Assembly: GCA_005787665.1 (NCBI GenBank)
Contig: SYAB01000054.1
Span: 1-16,701 of the forward strand
From: Actinomycetota bacterium
GTDB lineage: Bacteria; Actinomycetota; Actinomycetes; Mycobacteriales; Mycobacteriaceae
DNA: 16,701 nucleotides
Direction of reading: 5' to 3'
Below are positions 1-7,559 of this stretch, piece after piece; the first letter of the stretch is position 1, and each line of letters opens with the position of its first letter. Under the pieces are notes generated by a model, which searched no databases, had not been told where the DNA came from, and saw only the letters and a list, made by a program, of their open reading frames with translations. The translations under genes and the position numbers were made by a program.

Positions 1-2252
1 CCGCCGTTACCGCCGTTGCCGCCGAACGCAACCGCGTTGCCACCGTTCCCACCGTTGCCCGCTTTGGAATCATCCGGCCAACCCCAGCCATATCCCCCGT
101 TGCCGCCGTTGCCACCGTTGCCGCCCCGCACACTGCCATCTGCGCCGTTTCCGCCGTTACCGCCTCTCGTTCGGCCGCCGTAGGTGAAGAACCCGTCGGG
201 ACTGTAGGCGTCGCCGCCAGCGCCGCCGTTGCCGCCATTGGTCGGCTTTTGCTTGCCGCAGTCCGGACAGTTCGGAATCTGTGGCGCATCGCCCCCGTTG
301 CCGGCGTACTGATCGCCATCGCCCTTGGCGTTCGCGCCGTTCGAGCCGTCGGCGTACGTGGTGTCGGTGACCACATTGACACCGTCCGCCCCGCTCGCAC
401 CAGCGCCGCCGGAACCGCCGTCACCGCCGCTGCCGAACACCGAACCGCCGCTCCCGCCACGACCGCCGCTCCCGCCGGGGCCGCTGGCGCCACCACCGCC
501 CCGACCGCCGTTGCCGATCAGCCCGGCGCTACCGCCGGCCCCGCCGTCGGCCCGTCCCGCTGCATTGATGCCGTTGGCTCCGTTGCCACCGTTGCCATAC
601 AGAGTTCCGCCGTTGCCGCCGGCCTGGCCAGGGACGCTGGCGTCCGCACCATTGCCGATAACCAACTGGCCGTCGACCCACAGCTCGGCCAGATGGCTGC
701 CGCCGTCATTGCCGGCAGCCCCATCGGTCCCGGCGGCCCCGGCCCGGCCAGCCATGCCCGCGACGCCGTCGGTACCGGTGGTACCTGATCCGGACGCTCC
801 GACTCCGCCAACTCCGCCGACTCCGGCCGCCCCACCGGAGCCCGCAGCGCCACCGGCGCCACCACGACCTCCAGCACCGCCCGACGCGCCCGCAGCGGCG
901 AAGTACCCGCTGCCACCCGCGCCGCCGCGACCTCCCGCCCCGCCAGCATCGCCACTGCCGCCGTCCGCGCCCGAGCCGGCAGCGCCACCAGCCCCGCCGA
1001 ACCCGAACAACCTGCCGCCGCTGCCACCCGAACCCCCTGAACCGCCCGCACCGCCGGGCATCCCGGGAGCGCCCGATCCACCGTCCCCACCCTGACCGCC
1101 GGACCCTGCAGTACCGCCAACCTGTCCGACCGCCAGACCTCCGTCGCCGCCGTCACCGCCGACGCCGCCGACCAAACCCGGTGCACCCGCGCCTCCGCTG
1201 CCACCCAGCGCCGCCTCGTTCAGCGAAGCGCCCCACCCGCCGTCGCCGCCTCGACCACCGGCCGCTCCCGCGCCACCGGAACCGCCTTTACCGCCGTCGC
1301 CTCCGGTCGCCACGCCTGTGACCGAATACGAATCCTGACCGCGGCCGCCGGCACCGCCGCGCTGACGTGCGGCACCGGCCGTACCCCAGCCGCCCTCGCT
1401 TCCCCAGCCGCCGGCGCCGCCGTAGTAAGCCAGGTAGTCCTGCATCACCGGATAGCTGCTGCCGCCAGTCGCAGAGGATCCGTCGGCGGTGGGGTTGACC
1501 CCATTGCCGCCACGAGCACCGGCGCCCCCGACGCCGCCTGCTCCACCGGACCCGTACCACCCCGCGTCACCACCGCGACCGCCCCGACCGCCAGCCCCGC
1601 CGACCTGGTTGTCACCGCCGTGCCCGCCGTCACCGCCTCTGCCGCCCGCCCCGCCATCACCGATCAAACCCGCGCGGCCGCCATTGCCGCCGTCGCCGCC
1701 CGGGCGCCCGGCCGCACCGGCCATCCCGTTGCCGCCGTTGCCGCCGTCGCCGTACAGCAGACCGGCGTCACCACCGCTACCCCCGTTGAAGCCGTTGCCA
1801 CCATTGCCGAACAACAACCCAGCCCGGCCACCCGAGCACACGGTGCCCCCCGTGCAGCTTGTCGCGTCAAAGTCGAAACCGTTGCCCCCCAACAGCCCGG
1901 CGTCCGGATGGGCGGCCGTGCCATCGCCAAACCACGGCTGCGTGACCTGAGACAACAACGCCCGAAGACCGTTCATCGGATCGCGAGAGAGCTGAGCTGA
2001 AGCCGCCGGGGATAGAATCACCGACCGGCGTGCGGGGGCACTGCCGCTGTGGCGCTGAGCGTTCCGGGTCGCCCGGACGGGTCCGGCTTGGGTCGGACGA
2101 TCAGCCTGAACCTGGGACGCGCCTGCGTCACCGGAGTCGGCGTGTGCAAAACCAGCAGCCGGCGCCAACCCCAAACCGAAAGCCACGACCCCAACGCCCA
2201 GCCAGCGACAGCGTTGGCCCGTGGTTCGAGTTGACTCGGAAACAGCCACCAT
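1..2252 (-). CDS. PGRS-type glycine-rich secreted protein, C-terminus beyond window (partial)
   Basis: The minus-strand frame stays open from an ATG at 2252-2250 to the left edge: about 750 codons and no stop seen. Residues 1-38 look like a Sec signal peptide (basic start, hydrophobic core at about residues 17-36, AHA cleavage site before DS), so this is not a PE domain. After a short linker comes the module GTAAHPDAGLLGGNGF with a C-x5-C cysteine pair (SCTGGTVCSGG). The rest is GGxGG/GNGG repeats typical of PE_PGRS proteins, broken by non-repeat islands such as SSYPVMQDYLAYYGG (about 1410-1460), LWVDGQLVIGNGAD (about 617-700) and PNCPDCGK (252-275). The same module occurs in the gene at 11425-13083. 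Probably exported and surface-exposed; function unknown. It starts 103 bases downstream of the MFS gene on the same strand, so co-transcription is possible. G-run GGGGG precedes the ATG. Confidence 0.85.
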   Translation of the reverse strand, partial: MVAVSESTRTTGQRCRWLGVGVVAFGLGLAPAAGFAHADSGDAGASQVQADRPTQAGPVRATRNAQRHSGSAPARRSVILSPAASAQLSRDPMNGLRALLSQVTQPWFGDGTAAHPDAGLLGGNGFDFDATSCTGGTVCSGGRAGLLFGNGGNGFNGGSGGDAGLLYGDGGNGGNGMAGAAGRPGGDGGNGGRAGLIGDGGAGGRGGDGGHGGDNQVGGAGGRGGRGGDAGWYGSGGAGGVGGAGARGGNGVNPTADGSSATGGSSYPVMQDYLAYYGGAGGWGSEGGWGTAGAARQRGGAGGRGQDSYSVTGVATGGDGGKGGSGGAGAAGGRGGDGGWGASLNEAALGGSGGAGAPGLVGGVGGDGGDGGLAVGQVGGTAGSGGQGGDGGSGAPGMPGGAGGSGGSGGSGGRLFGFGGAGGAAGSGADGGSGDAGGAGGRGGAGGSGYFAAAGASGGAGGRGGAGGAAGSGGAAGVGGVGGVGASGSGTTGTDGVAGMAGRAGAAGTDGAAGNDGGSHLAELWVDGQLVIGNGADASVPGQAGGNGGTLYGNGGNGANGINAAGRADGGAGGSAGLIGNGGRGGGGASGPGGSGGRGGSGGSVFGSGGDGGSGGAGASGADGVNVVTDTTYADGSNGANAKGDGDQYAGNGGDAPQIPNCPDCGKQKPTNGGNGGAGGDAYSPDGFFTYGGRTRGGNGGNGADGSVRGGNGGNGGNGGYGWGWPDDSKAGNGGNGGNAVAFGGNGGNG

Positions 2253-2355
2253 CGACCCCCGATCTGCTCGCGGGAACCCGTCCTCCTGGGAGGTTAGCAC
2301 CAGCAGACCCACCGCGAGGCGTTTCGGAACCCTGGTTTCGGGTTGCACATCTGCG

Positions 2356-3690
2356 TCAGCGCGACATTACCCGCTGGAGGTGCATGCGGGCTTCGCGGCG
2401 GCGGCCCGGGATGAGGGCGGCCGGCAAGACTCCTGCGGCGGCGACCGTGGCCAACACCAGTAACGTCGGGACCAGACCGAAGTCGTCGTAGACCCCCAGC
2501 GCACCCGACACCCCCAGGGCACCGCCGCAATTGCGCAGCAACACGATGAATGCGGTGGTTGCACCAAGGTCAGCAGGCGCCGCATTGAACTGGGCGAGCA
2601 GCAGGACGGCCAGCACCCCAAGTGCGGCAGCCGCCCCGATGAGGGCCCCCGCGACGAACAGGCCGGACACTGAGAGCGACAGCAAGAGGGTGGCGCCGGC
2701 ACCGCTCGCGGCCAGCAGCGCTATGAACACCACGTTTCGGGTGCCGATCCGCAAAGCCAGAACGGCTCCGATGGAACCCATGGTCATCCACATGACCGTC
2801 AACGGAATCACCACCAGACCGGGATTCATCTGCGGTGCGAGTTCTTGCGCGAGGCTCGGGAGGTAGGTGAGATGAGCGTATTGCGCGAACCCGATCACGA
2901 GCGCGATCAGCCCGCACGCGACGGTGATGCGATTCGTGAGCACCGACCGGGGTATCAGGCCGTGGGGATGCGTTCGGCTGCGCCACAGGAAGGCCCCGAC
3001 GACCGCAATGCCGGCAAGGAGGAACAATCCGGAAAGACGCTCCACACCGAGCAGCAGCGCTATCAAACCCACCCCCAACAATGCGCCGCCCGCAAGGTCG
3101 GGCGAGGGCCCACCCCGTTCGCTTGCTGAGTCATGACGAAGCTGACCGCGAAGCGTCAAGGCGACGACGGCACAGAACGGAAGGATCACAGCGAAAGCCC
3201 AACGCCACGACACGCCGCCCAGTGCGCCGCCGATGACCGGGCCTACTCCCGCCGCAAGCCCATAGGAGACGGTGATGTAGCCCTGCAGTCGGGCGCGTTC
3301 CTTGGGGGTGCATCGGCTGCCAATGATGGATTCGCCGAGCGGCACCAATCCGCCAGCCCCGAAGCCCTGGATCACCCGCGCGAAAACGAGTACGCCCAGC
3401 GAAGGAGCAACGGCCCCCAGCGCCGTGCCGAGAGCGAACAACCCCAGGGCAGCCCGCATCGGGGCCCGCTCTCCGCGCAGGTCGAGCCAGCGGCCCCACA
3501 TCGGAACCGTTAGCGTCGCGGCCAGCAGGTAGGCCGACACCAGCCAGGCCACCTGAGAGCCGCCATCGAATTCGTCGCCGATCGTCGTTAGCAATGGCAC
3601 CACGATTGTCGAATCAAGGACTGCGACGACGCCAGAGAGGACCGTGCCAGTGAGCAGACGCCGCCCGATGGGACGGCTCGCTCCGGTCAT
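2356..3690 (-). CDS. MFS transporter, DHA2-like drug/metabolite exporter
   Basis: 444 residues with about 12-14 hydrophobic segments. Major facilitator hallmarks are visible: LDSTIVVPLL at 25-34 in helix 1 (as in the LDxTIVNVALP of DHA2 transporters), WGRWLDLRGER at 65-75 (motif A loop) and GLAAGVGPVIGG at 144-155 (motif C, the antiporter motif). It is somewhat short for a 14-helix DHA2 protein. I chose the ATG at 3690-3688 because the protein upstream of it is charged and not transporter-like. A GGGAGG lies directly against this ATG, too close for an ideal ribosome site. By family, a proton-coupled exporter in the inner membrane. It diverges from the isocyanide-synthase operon across a 111-base gap with a palindrome, so it is a good candidate exporter for that operon's product (inference). 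The substrate cannot be read from sequence. Confidence 0.88.
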   Translation of the reverse strand: MTGASRPIGRRLLTGTVLSGVVAVLDSTIVVPLLTTIGDEFDGGSQVAWLVSAYLLAATLTVPMWGRWLDLRGERAPMRAALGLFALGTALGAVAPSLGVLVFARVIQGFGAGGLVPLGESIIGSRCTPKERARLQGYITVSYGLAAGVGPVIGGALGGVSWRWAFAVILPFCAVVALTLRGQLRHDSASERGGPSPDLAGGALLGVGLIALLLGVERLSGLFLLAGIAVVGAFLWRSRTHPHGLIPRSVLTNRITVACGLIALVIGFAQYAHLTYLPSLAQELAPQMNPGLVVIPLTVMWMTMGSIGAVLALRIGTRNVVFIALLAASGAGATLLLSLSVSGLFVAGALIGAAAALGVLAVLLLAQFNAAPADLGATTAFIVLLRNCGGALGVSGALGVYDDFGLVPTLLVLATVAAAGVLPAALIPGRRREARMHLQRVMSR

Positions 3691-3731
3691 CCTCCCAGTA
3701 TGGGCGCGACCTACCGTCTGGACGCCTGTTA

Positions 3732-3743
3732 CCCGGATCCGGG
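3732..3743. repeat. 12-base GC-rich palindrome in the divergent gap
   Basis: CCCGGATCCGGG is a perfect palindrome in the same gap, 26 bases to the left of the AT-rich one. In GC-rich DNA such sites arise by chance fairly often, so any regulatory role is weakly supported. Confidence 0.25.
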
Positions 3744-3769
3744 GACGAACCACTCCCCGGAGTGCAAAA

Positions 3770-3785
3770 ATTTCACCCGTGAAAT
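3770..3785. promoter_or_regulatory. Perfect 16-base palindrome, candidate operator
   Basis: ATTTCAC-CC-GTGAAAT is a perfect inverted repeat with 7-base arms and a 2-base centre, AT-rich against a GC-rich background. It lies between the divergent MFS gene and the isocyanide-synthase operon, 17-32 bases before the preferred operon start. The geometry fits a dimeric repressor such as a TetR or GntR type, but no regulator gene is adjacent. Function is inferred. Confidence 0.5.
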
Positions 3786-3801
3786 GCCAGCTGGGGCGCT
3801 C

Positions 3802-4740
3802 ATGACCAATGCGAGGTTGCGCGGAACAATCGGATCCAACTCTGAAAAGGCTACCCAGGCCATCGTCAACATCATCGATGGTGCGCGCAAGAACCCCTAT
3901 GGTGAGGTTTTTGACAACTCCCATCTTCGTTCCAACCTGTTGGCGATCATCTCTGCCAATGCGCCGCTCCGAGTCGTCCTCCCCCTCTTCCACGGAAAGT
4001 GCTCAAGTCGCCGTTTCACCATCGGGGACCTGCCGGACTACGCCGAGTATCTCGCCGTCGAGACGCTGGCGGAACTGCAGGGCCGTATCGCCGAGGTATA
4101 TTCGGCCACAACGTTTTTTTTGATCAGTGAGGGACACTTTCACGCCGAGGTCGACCACTTCATCGGCACTGAGCAAATCATCGACGACTATGCACGCGGA
4201 ATTCGCGAGATGCTGGCCTCGTATCCCGCGCTTGTGTTCAAAGACACCGACGAACTGCTGCCGGGTATGACCCACGAGCAGCAGCGCCGCATCCTGCTCG
4301 AGCAGTACAGTCCAGACGACGACCAGACCCGGTTTTTGATGCTCACCGACGATCGACTTCTCGCGCTCTACCGGTCCTACACGAAGCTACATTTCAAACT
4401 GATCACCGACAACTCGCTCGCGGAATCCTCAGGGCGCCAACAGCGGGGCCGCGCAAAACAGCGTGCACTCCTCCAGTTACGCAAGTATGTCGGATTTTCC
4501 CGCCTGCTGGGCGCGGCCTTCGGTCCAGACCCTTACGTGAAGCTCTCCCCGCTCTACAAGACTCCCGCCCAATCGGATCAGTTAGGGATCAACGTGATTT
4601 CGGGCATCCATACGCTTGGTACCACGTCCTTCAACGCGGCTTGCAAGACACGTGCTGGAATCAGCCTGCTCTCCGCGGAGGAGGCCCGTCGGGCCGGGTA
4701 CCGACTGGTCCAAGGGCCCTACCCATTCTTCGAGGAATGA
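3802..4740 (+). CDS. Divergent isocyanide synthase family protein (Dit1/PvcA-like)
   Basis: 312 residues from the ATG at 3802, which has a GGGG-type ribosome site about 5 bases upstream. An ATG at 3784 lies inside the palindrome and lacks one. The order of conserved blocks matches the Dit1/PvcA (L-Tyr/L-Trp isonitrile synthase) family: LPLFHGK (60-66), GDLPDYAEYLAVETLAEL (75-92), IAEVYSATTFFLISEG (96-111), FIGTEQIIDDY (120-130), PYVKLSPL (244-251, the family's IRLS-type block) and GINVISG...LGTTSFNAA (262-280, the family's TPWHN-like block). Characterised members convert the amino group of Tyr or Trp to an isonitrile with ribulose-5-phosphate as one-carbon donor; yeast Dit1 makes an N-formyl tyrosine. 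Here the usual PxKSPN block is HGKCSSR, so substrate or chemistry may differ. First gene of a four-gene operon; its stop is 7 bases before the next ATG. No PvcB-type oxygenase is nearby. Confidence 0.8.
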   Translation: MTNARLRGTIGSNSEKATQAIVNIIDGARKNPYGEVFDNSHLRSNLLAIISANAPLRVVLPLFHGKCSSRRFTIGDLPDYAEYLAVETLAELQGRIAEVYSATTFFLISEGHFHAEVDHFIGTEQIIDDYARGIREMLASYPALVFKDTDELLPGMTHEQQRRILLEQYSPDDDQTRFLMLTDDRLLALYRSYTKLHFKLITDNSLAESSGRQQRGRAKQRALLQLRKYVGFSRLLGAAFGPDPYVKLSPLYKTPAQSDQLGINVISGIHTLGTTSFNAACKTRAGISLLSAEEARRAGYRLVQGPYPFFEE

Positions 4741-4747
4741 GTCGGCC

Positions 4748-5464
4748 ATGAGGTGGCAGAACGTACTCCTTGACTTCGACGGTGTGGTGGCAATTAACAC
4801 TCAGGAAGTCGCGTTCGGCGTGTTTGTTGAGTCGTTCGCCGCTTTCGGCGTGGAACTGACAATCGATGAGATGTTCGAGCGCTACCTCGGGTGGCGTGGT
4901 GAGCAGATTCTCGAGAACGTATCGCAGGTCCACGGCGTGTCCGTGGACCCCGACATTCTGAAACCGGTCCGTCAGACCATTCACCACCGGTTACTCCGGG
5001 ACGTGCGCAAAGACTCCAGTCTTGATCGACTGTTGCAGCAGACCGTGGCCACCTATATCTGCTCGGCGAACTCAGCCGGATCCATCGAGAATCTATTGCG
5101 TGTGCTGCAGATCCACGACCATTTTCCGGCTGGAACGGTTTTCGGGCAGCGCACCGACTGCCGCAACAAGCCGCATCCGGACATCTACCTGACTTGCCTG
5201 CGCGCGCGTAGCCTCGACGCCGTCCGGACTTGCGCGGTGGAAGACAGCCTGGTCGGTGTCCGGGCTGCCCGCGCAGCAGGTCTTGAGGTGTACGGGATGG
5301 TCGGCGGGATTCCTGCGCACCTGCGCGACCGATACTCCGATCAGCTCCTCGAAGCGGGTGCGCGGCAGGTGATCTCAGACTTCGGCGATGTCATCGGCAG
5401 CGCCGAACCGCTCCTGACCGGACAGTCGGCGGCGCGCTGCTCTGATGGGAGGGATCACCGGTGA
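4748..5464 (+). CDS. HAD-superfamily hydrolase, subfamily IA (phosphatase/phosphomutase-like)
   Basis: 238 residues with all four HAD motifs: nucleophile DFDGV (D9, D11), motif II TYICSANS (S106), motif III lysine NKPHPDIYL (K141) and the acidic motif IV VEDSLVGVRAARAAG (E165, D166). The alpha-helical cap between motifs I and II fits the beta-phosphoglucomutase/phosphoglycolate phosphatase group. The ATG at 4748 follows GAGGA at 4732-4736, which overlaps the end of the previous gene; a longer in-frame opening from 4616 would overlap that gene by over 120 bases and is rejected. The isocyanide synthase family uses ribulose-5-phosphate, so a role on a sugar-phosphate by-product or a phosphorylated intermediate is a reasonable guess, but the substrate is unknown. 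Its TGA overlaps the next GTG, indicating translational coupling. Confidence 0.87.
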   Translation: MRWQNVLLDFDGVVAINTQEVAFGVFVESFAAFGVELTIDEMFERYLGWRGEQILENVSQVHGVSVDPDILKPVRQTIHHRLLRDVRKDSSLDRLLQQTVATYICSANSAGSIENLLRVLQIHDHFPAGTVFGQRTDCRNKPHPDIYLTCLRARSLDAVRTCAVEDSLVGVRAARAAGLEVYGMVGGIPAHLRDRYSDQLLEAGARQVISDFGDVIGSAEPLLTGQSAARCSDGRDHR

Positions 5465-6720
5465 GCACAACCAAGCGCACCAACAATAAGAACCGTGTCG
5501 TGGCGTTCACGTCGTTGCTTTCCTCAGCTGAGCACTTGAAAGCGACGCTGGCCCGGCGAGGTGTGCGGTGCGTTGATCTGGTCGACGCTGACGTGACCTG
5601 CCCGGCCGACCCGTCCACTTCGATTGGAGCGCTGCGGATCTACGCAGACGCCCATCCCGATCTGCCGCGTTACAGCGCCCACGATCTGGCACCGGCCGCC
5701 GCGACACTGACTGAGATCGGCGCTGATTTTGTGCTGTACGGGTACGAACACAATATGGCGGCCGCGGACCGGCTGGCAGAGATGGTGTGCCCGCACTACG
5801 CCAACGACCCGGCGACTGCGCCGGCGCGAGAGTGGAAAGACGAGACCAACCGACTGCTCGCGGCGCGGGGATTCCGGGTACCGCGCGAAGTATCGTTCGC
5901 ACTGCACGAGCCGTTCGACGTGGAACTTCTGGAGGGTATGCCAGATCGGTTCATCATCAAGTCGGTGCGGTACTCGGCGAACCACCCTGTCGTCTCGAAA
6001 GAAAAGTTCGGGGCGTGGCTGGTGACCCAACGTTCACAGGATGCCGATCCCGGCGCCCGCTACACAGCCCAGGAACTGCTGATCGACTTCGACGACGAAG
6101 GGATGCAAAAGTCGTTCAGCATCGACGGCTTTGCGATCGACGGTGAGCACCACTTCATCAGCCTGCAGTGCTGGCGTAAGCACGTCCTCGACGATGGCTT
6201 CCGGTACTGCTGGGCGGACCAGCTCGATGTGCGGGCCGATGAGCATGCCGCGCTGCTCAGCCATGCCAGCAGGGTGTTGACAGAACTGGGCGTGCGAAAC
6301 GGCTTCTTTCACCCCGACTTCACCGCATCGCCCGACGGACCGGTTCTCATAGACCTGAACCCCCGGATCGCGGGTGCGGGCGGAATCGTAGACAAGATGA
6401 TCGCCGCAGCGCAGGGATCCGGTGTCATCGATGCCTTCGTCGACGTCGCCTACGACGAGCCGCCGGCACCAGCCGAGCCCGCCCGCCACGTGCGGCTGCT
6501 TGCCATCTACGGGCTCACCGCGGGGGAAGTCGGCGAAGTCTCCCGGTATTCCACCCTCTCCGATATCCATGGCTCGGAGATCATCGGCTGCCACTTTGTT
6601 CTGTTCGCCGACACCGATGCGGAGAAGGTCGCTGAGGACGCTGAATCCTGTTTCCGGCGCTTCATCGCTCGGCAGCCGGCCGGGCGCTTGGTTGCTCGCG
6701 GCGCGCAGTCGTCGCAGTGA
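5461..6720 (+). CDS. ATP-grasp domain ligase
   Basis: 419 residues. The GTG start at 5461 has a strong GGGAGGG (5447-5453) 7 bases upstream and forms a GTGA overlap with the HAD stop. ATP-grasp signs: ATP-binding lysine in RFIIKSVR (K167), the strand QELLID (204-209) and KSFSIDGFAIDGEH (217-230), then the metal-binding block HPDF (D285) and VLIDLNPRIAGAG (D298, N300, R302). The N-terminal about 120 residues form a Rossmann-like pre-ATP-grasp region; about 335-419 form a C-terminal lobe. Family members activate a carboxylate as acyl phosphate and join it to an amine or thiol, as in carnosine and dapdiamide synthesis. In this operon it probably makes an amide or peptide bond with the isocyanide or formyl amino acid or its partner (inference). 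ATP-dependent carboxylase-like members are an alternative. Confidence 0.85.
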   Translation: MSTTKRTNNKNRVVAFTSLLSSAEHLKATLARRGVRCVDLVDADVTCPADPSTSIGALRIYADAHPDLPRYSAHDLAPAAATLTEIGADFVLYGYEHNMAAADRLAEMVCPHYANDPATAPAREWKDETNRLLAARGFRVPREVSFALHEPFDVELLEGMPDRFIIKSVRYSANHPVVSKEKFGAWLVTQRSQDADPGARYTAQELLIDFDDEGMQKSFSIDGFAIDGEHHFISLQCWRKHVLDDGFRYCWADQLDVRADEHAALLSHASRVLTELGVRNGFFHPDFTASPDGPVLIDLNPRIAGAGGIVDKMIAAAQGSGVIDAFVDVAYDEPPAPAEPARHVRLLAIYGLTAGEVGEVSRYSTLSDIHGSEIIGCHFVLFADTDAEKVAEDAESCFRRFIARQPAGRLVARGAQSSQ

Positions 6721-7559
6721 GTCCCGAAAATTCACGGCGGAATCTTGGCGGTCCGGTGAACCTTGAGACGTTCGCAAACACCCCCGGCGCGAAGGCGATG
6801 GATCTGCGGGGTACCCGCGCAATAGTAGTAGGCGGCAGCAGCGGCATTGGTTTGGCAGTGGCCGGTCTGCTGCTGGCCCAAGGAGCCGATGTCCGGATGA
6901 TCGGACGTGACCCGGAAAAACTGGACCGGGCCGTCGATTCGCTGAACCCGTGGGCATCGGCGGTATCCGGGTATTCCCTCGACATCAATGACGTGCACAG
7001 CACCCGGGAGTTCCTGTCGATCACCGAACAGGAATGGGGTTCGGCGGATTTCCTCGTCAACTCCGCGGGGATAAGTCTGCGTAATCAACCTGAGGACATC
7101 AGCGACGAAAACTGGGAGCGGGTGATCCAAACCAACCTGTCCAGCCAGTTCAGGTTCACCCGAGACGCATTCCCGATTTTACGCGGCCATACCCGCCCTG
7201 CCCGGGTGGTGATGGTCGGCAGTATGACGTCGATCTTCGGGGCCTCCATCGGAGCGGCCTACGCAGCCAGCAAAGGCGGTGTCGTGCAACTGGCTCGCAG
7301 CCTCGCAGCAGCCTGGGCTGCCGACAACATCCTGGTCAACTCGGTGCTGCCCGGCTGGGTGCAGACCCCACTGACCCAGGCTGGGCGGCTAAGTCACCCT
7401 GAGTTCTACCGGCGGGTCGACGACCGCATCCCGCTTGGACGTTGGGCGCATCCAGACGAGATCGCCGACGTTATCCTCTTTCTGTGCAGCGGCTTGAGCC
7501 GCTACATCACTGGCTCCGCACTGACCGTGGACGGGGGTTTCAGCGGAGTGATCTTTTGA
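6717..7559 (+). CDS. Short-chain dehydrogenase/reductase (SDR)
   Basis: 280 residues if translation starts at the GTG at 6717, which overlaps the ligase stop as GTGA. Alternatives are GTG 6756 and ATG 6798; the last would give 253 residues, the classical SDR length, but has only a poorly spaced GAAGG. Classical SDR motifs: cofactor loop GGSSGIG (39-45), GRD after strand 2 (R64, suggesting NADP(H)), NSAG (115-118), N140, catalytic S169, YAASK (Y182, K186) and PG at 212-213; the end ITGSALTVDGGFSG is typical of FabG-like enzymes. It oxidises or reduces an alcohol/carbonyl, probably as the last tailoring step of the operon's pathway (inference). Last gene of the operon; about 490 gene-poor bases follow. 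Confidence 0.9.
   Translation: MSPENSRRNLGGPVNLETFANTPGAKAMDLRGTRAIVVGGSSGIGLAVAGLLLAQGADVRMIGRDPEKLDRAVDSLNPWASAVSGYSLDINDVHSTREFLSITEQEWGSADFLVNSAGISLRNQPEDISDENWERVIQTNLSSQFRFTRDAFPILRGHTRPARVVMVGSMTSIFGASIGAAYAASKGGVVQLARSLAAAWAADNILVNSVLPGWVQTPLTQAGRLSHPEFYRRVDDRIPLGRWAHPDEIADVILFLCSGLSRYITGSALTVDGGFSGVIF

Noticed and set aside
518..1204. Ala/Arg/Gly-rich minus-strand frames at 518-1204, 1288-1560 and 1445-1660, and 11616-12509
   Set aside because: They are out-of-frame readings of the same PGRS coding strand. The true frame runs continuously from 2252 and gives clean GGNGG repeats.
1..1800. Regular GCCGCCGTTGCC-like repeats resembling a CRISPR or tandem array
   Set aside because: Period is a multiple of three, units are degenerate and there are no unique spacers; they are codon-level repeats of a glycine-rich protein.
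325..1950. Long proline-rich plus-strand frames (PPLPP type) at 325-1095 and 1489-1950, and similar ones at 11444-12103
   Set aside because: They are the antisense reading of glycine-rich GGx repeats in the minus-strand PGRS genes, with no ribosome site or family features.
3691..3993. N-terminal extension of the MFS transporter to 3993
   Set aside because: The extra 101 residues are charged, not membrane-like, and would run antisense into the isocyanide synthase gene.
6034..6957. 307-codon minus-strand frame opposite the ATP-grasp and SDR genes
   Set aside because: Crosses two supported genes, has no motif or ribosome site, and is antisense to their conserved motifs.
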